Positions 62,349-64,000 of a stretch of DNA of 64,000 nucleotides are shown here, one piece after another. Position 1 is the stretch's first letter. The number at the start of each line of letters is the position of its first letter. A program made the translations under genes and the position numbers. The notes under the pieces are model-generated. The model saw nothing but the letters and a program-made list of their open reading frames with translations, was not told the origin of the DNA and did no database searches. This DNA comes from Rhodothermales bacterium (GTDB taxonomy: Bacteria > Bacteroidota > Rhodothermia > Rhodothermales > JANQRZ01), in the NCBI GenBank assembly GCA_039944855.1, contig JBDUXZ010000023.1, forward strand, positions 1-64,000. The letters run 5' to 3'.

Positions 62349-63656
62349 CTAGGAAGTCGAGCGCGTTCCGAGCGCGGTGCGGGCCGCGGCGACGGTCAGG
62401 TGAGATCCGGTAACGAGCAAGCTGTCGGCCGCCCCCGCGTGCCGAACGAACCAGTCGATCCCTTCTCGGACGCCGCCGACGTCGACGACGCGTAGCCCGC
62501 GGAGGAGGAGCGCCTCCCGCAATAGACGTAAAGGTACGGCACGGGACGAAGGGAGGGGCACCGGGAGGACGATTACGTCTCCTTCGACCATCCCGTCGGT
62601 CATCGCATGGAGGTCTTTGTCGCGCATCGTGCCGAAGAGCACGTGGAGTTGCCCACGCCGGAGCCCCCCTGCGAAAGCGAGCGAGGCCCGCAGCCCATCT
62701 GCGTTATGGGCCACATCGCTCAAGATGAGAGGAGTTGCGCAGAGTAATTCACAACGGCCGGTTAATCCGCTATGTTTCCTCACCTTCAAGAGCCCTTCGT
62801 AAATCGGTGCCGCGTCATGCGCTGCTGCGGCCACGACGTGTTCCGCCGCACGTACGGCGAGCGCGGCGTTCCACACCTGGTGCCGCCCCGGCAGCCCGAT
62901 CTCTAACTCCGCGTACGTCCGCATCGGCGTGGTCAAGTCCATGACGAGCCGGTCCGGCTGCACGTCCACGCGGCCCACGTCGACTTCGTCCTGCACGCGC
63001 ACGAACGTCGCGCCGCGCGCCTCGGCCGTCTCGCGGATCGCCGCCGCGACGCCGTCGCCCTCGGCCGCCGTCAGCAGCGGAACGCCCGGCTTCGCGATGC
63101 CCGCCTTCTCCCGCGCCACGGCTTCGAGCGTGTCGCCGAGCAGGTCAGCGTGGTCGAGCCCGATGTGGGTGATGAGCGCGAGGTCAGGCCGGAGCACGTT
63201 CGTCGCGTCGAGCCGCCCGCCGAGGCCGACTTCGATGACGGCGAGGTCCACGTCCATCTCGGCAAAGTAGAGGAAGCTGAGCGCTACGGTGGCTTCGAAA
63301 AAGCTCGGCTCCGTGGCGACGAACGCGGAGCCGAGGCGGGCGACGGCGTCGGCGATCCAGCCGTGCGGGGCGGGGACACCGTCGAGGCGGAGGCGCTCGG
63401 CGAGGTCGTGGAGGTGGGGCGAGGTGTGGAGCCCGACGCGGAGCCCGGCCGCCGTCGCGATCGACGCGACGAGGGACGCCGTCGAGCCCTTCCCGTTCGT
63501 GCCGGCGACATGGACGCTGCGGAACCGCTCGTGCGGATTGCCGGCCGCGTCGAGGAGGGCGTGCATCCGCTCCAGCCCCGGCTTGAACGCCGCACTGCCT
63601 TGGTCGGCAAAGCGCGGGAGATCGAGCAGGAGGGCTTCGGCCTCGGGCCAGGTCAT
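62349..63656 (-). CDS. folC: FolC, folylpolyglutamate/dihydrofolate synthase
   Basis: ATG 63656 overlaps the tsaE stop as ATGA and gives 435 residues; the longer frame to 63752 is the antisense phase of tsaE. The Mur-ligase fold shows the P-loop GTNGKGS at 52-58, the HTSPHLH motif near 85, EVGLGGRLDATN near 145, and DVAHNADGL near 322 for the C-terminal domain. It adds glutamate to folates and may also condense dihydropteroate. Bifunctionality is common in bacteria but cannot be told here. Confidence 0.94.
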   Translation of the reverse strand: MTWPEAEALLLDLPRFADQGSAAFKPGLERMHALLDAAGNPHERFRSVHVAGTNGKGSTASLVASIATAAGLRVGLHTSPHLHDLAERLRLDGVPAPHGWIADAVARLGSAFVATEPSFFEATVALSFLYFAEMDVDLAVIEVGLGGRLDATNVLRPDLALITHIGLDHADLLGDTLEAVAREKAGIAKPGVPLLTAAEGDGVAAAIRETAEARGATFVRVQDEVDVGRVDVQPDRLVMDLTTPMRTYAELEIGLPGRHQVWNAALAVRAAEHVVAAAAHDAAPIYEGLLKVRKHSGLTGRCELLCATPLILSDVAHNADGLRASLAFAGGLRRGQLHVLFGTMRDKDLHAMTDGMVEGDVIVLPVPLPSSRAVPLRLLREALLLRGLRVVDVGGVREGIDWFVRHAGAADSLLVTGSHLTVAAARTALGTRSTS

Positions 63657-64000
63657 CGCGCCACCTCGATCCGCCGCCGGTCCCCGCCGAGGTGCGTCAG
63701 CCGTAGGCGGAGCGCGTGGTCCGGGACGAGCGGCTCCACCCGCTCCGGCCACTCGACGAGGCAGACGCCGTCGCCGAAGAAGTAGGTCTCGTAGCCCAGC
63801 TCGAAGAACTCCTCCGTCCGTTCGATCCGGTACGCGTCGATGTGGTAGACCGGGAGCGCGCCGTCGTACTCGTTAACGAGCGTGAACGTCGGCGAGCTGA
63901 CGGACGCGGCGGGAATGCCGAGGCCGGCGCAAAGCCCTTTGACGAGGTGCGTCTTGCCTGCGCCGAGGTCTCCGTAGAGCGCGAGCACGTCGCCGGGCTG
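63653..64000 (-). CDS. tsaE: TsaE, tRNA threonylcarbamoyladenosine ATPase (5' part missing)
   Basis: The frame is open through the right edge (reading QPGDVLALYG), so the start lies outside. The P-loop GDLGAGKT and the SSPTFTLVNEY and HIDAYRIE motifs of TsaE are present, and the stop at 63655-63653 overlaps the folC start. TsaE is the ATPase supporting TsaBD in t6A modification of ANN-decoding tRNAs. The usual length is ~140-150 residues, so about 25-30 N-terminal residues are missing. Confidence 0.93.
   Translation of the reverse strand, partial: QPGDVLALYGDLGAGKTHLVKGLCAGLGIPAASVSSPTFTLVNEYDGALPVYHIDAYRIERTEEFFELGYETYFFGDGVCLVEWPERVEPLVPDHALRLRLTHLGGDRRRIEVAR

Overview
The window is high-GC, densely coded bacterial DNA. 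Six secreted proteins carry the C-terminal type IX secretion sorting domain (the YPNPF/FPNPF, YDxLGR and GxYxxR pattern). The window also holds a carboxypeptidase-regulatory TonB receptor, an Mla lipid-transport set, a Bacteroidota-style IspH and a Rho with a disordered insert. Together these point to the Bacteroidota/Rhodothermota group, most likely a Rhodothermia (Rubricoccaceae-like) organism. The lineage is an inference from protein features, not from a search. I see no prophage, insertion sequence, CRISPR array or rRNA; the content is mostly core genome.

Layout. 1-1000: the 3' end of a type IX cargo gene, a 51-residue peptide gene with a RiPP-type leader (646-801), a strong hairpin terminator, and tRNA-Leu(CAA). 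1180-9980: a plus-strand operon menF-menD-menH-menB-(unknown)-menA-menC-menE with 1-4 nt overlaps at most junctions, encoding menaquinone synthesis from chorismate through DHNA-CoA and prenylation. No DHNA-CoA thioesterase and no UbiE/MenG is present. 9938-14152 (minus): lipoprotein, M20 dipeptidase, methyltransferase and IspH. 14418-17675: a large secreted multidomain protein. 17920-22059 (minus): tgt, a Tat-signal PLP enzyme and zwf. 22189-23304: a two-domain multicopper oxidase.

23327-29347 (minus): three small uncharacterised proteins, an AI-2E-type permease, then MlaD, MlaF and MlaE, forming an envelope-lipid ABC module. 29595-30788: a beta-propeller lipoprotein. 30924-38451 (minus): TamB and a BamA/TamA-type barrel protein, an outer-membrane biogenesis pair. 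38489-39610: YihY/BrkB. 39845-42134: clpX and an RsmB/NOP2 methyltransferase. 42204-49132 (minus): a beta-barrel protein and two fungalysin (M36) metalloproteases with nearly identical sorting domains. 49433-52958 (minus): a DUF4177-like protein, purL and a secreted blue-copper protein. 53497-58418 (minus): a TonB receptor followed by its secreted beta-helix partner. 58599-59933: an MFS transporter. 59939-64000 (minus): HAD hydrolase, rho, folC and tsaE.

Three non-coding themes recur. (1) Four minus-strand intercistronic spacers (12004, 12845, 27402 and 60639) share one architecture: inverted arms built from imperfect heptamer iterations, starting at or just after an upstream stop codon. (2) Dispersed 25-29 bp palindromes with GTAGAGACGC-type ends occur upstream of menC, between mlaE and mlaF, and inside the menE reading frame; a related GTAGGGGCGACC palindrome follows the cupredoxin gene. 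(3) Long perfect GC hairpins follow the type IX cargo genes. The most promising unexplored item is the short RiPP-like precursor at 646-801.
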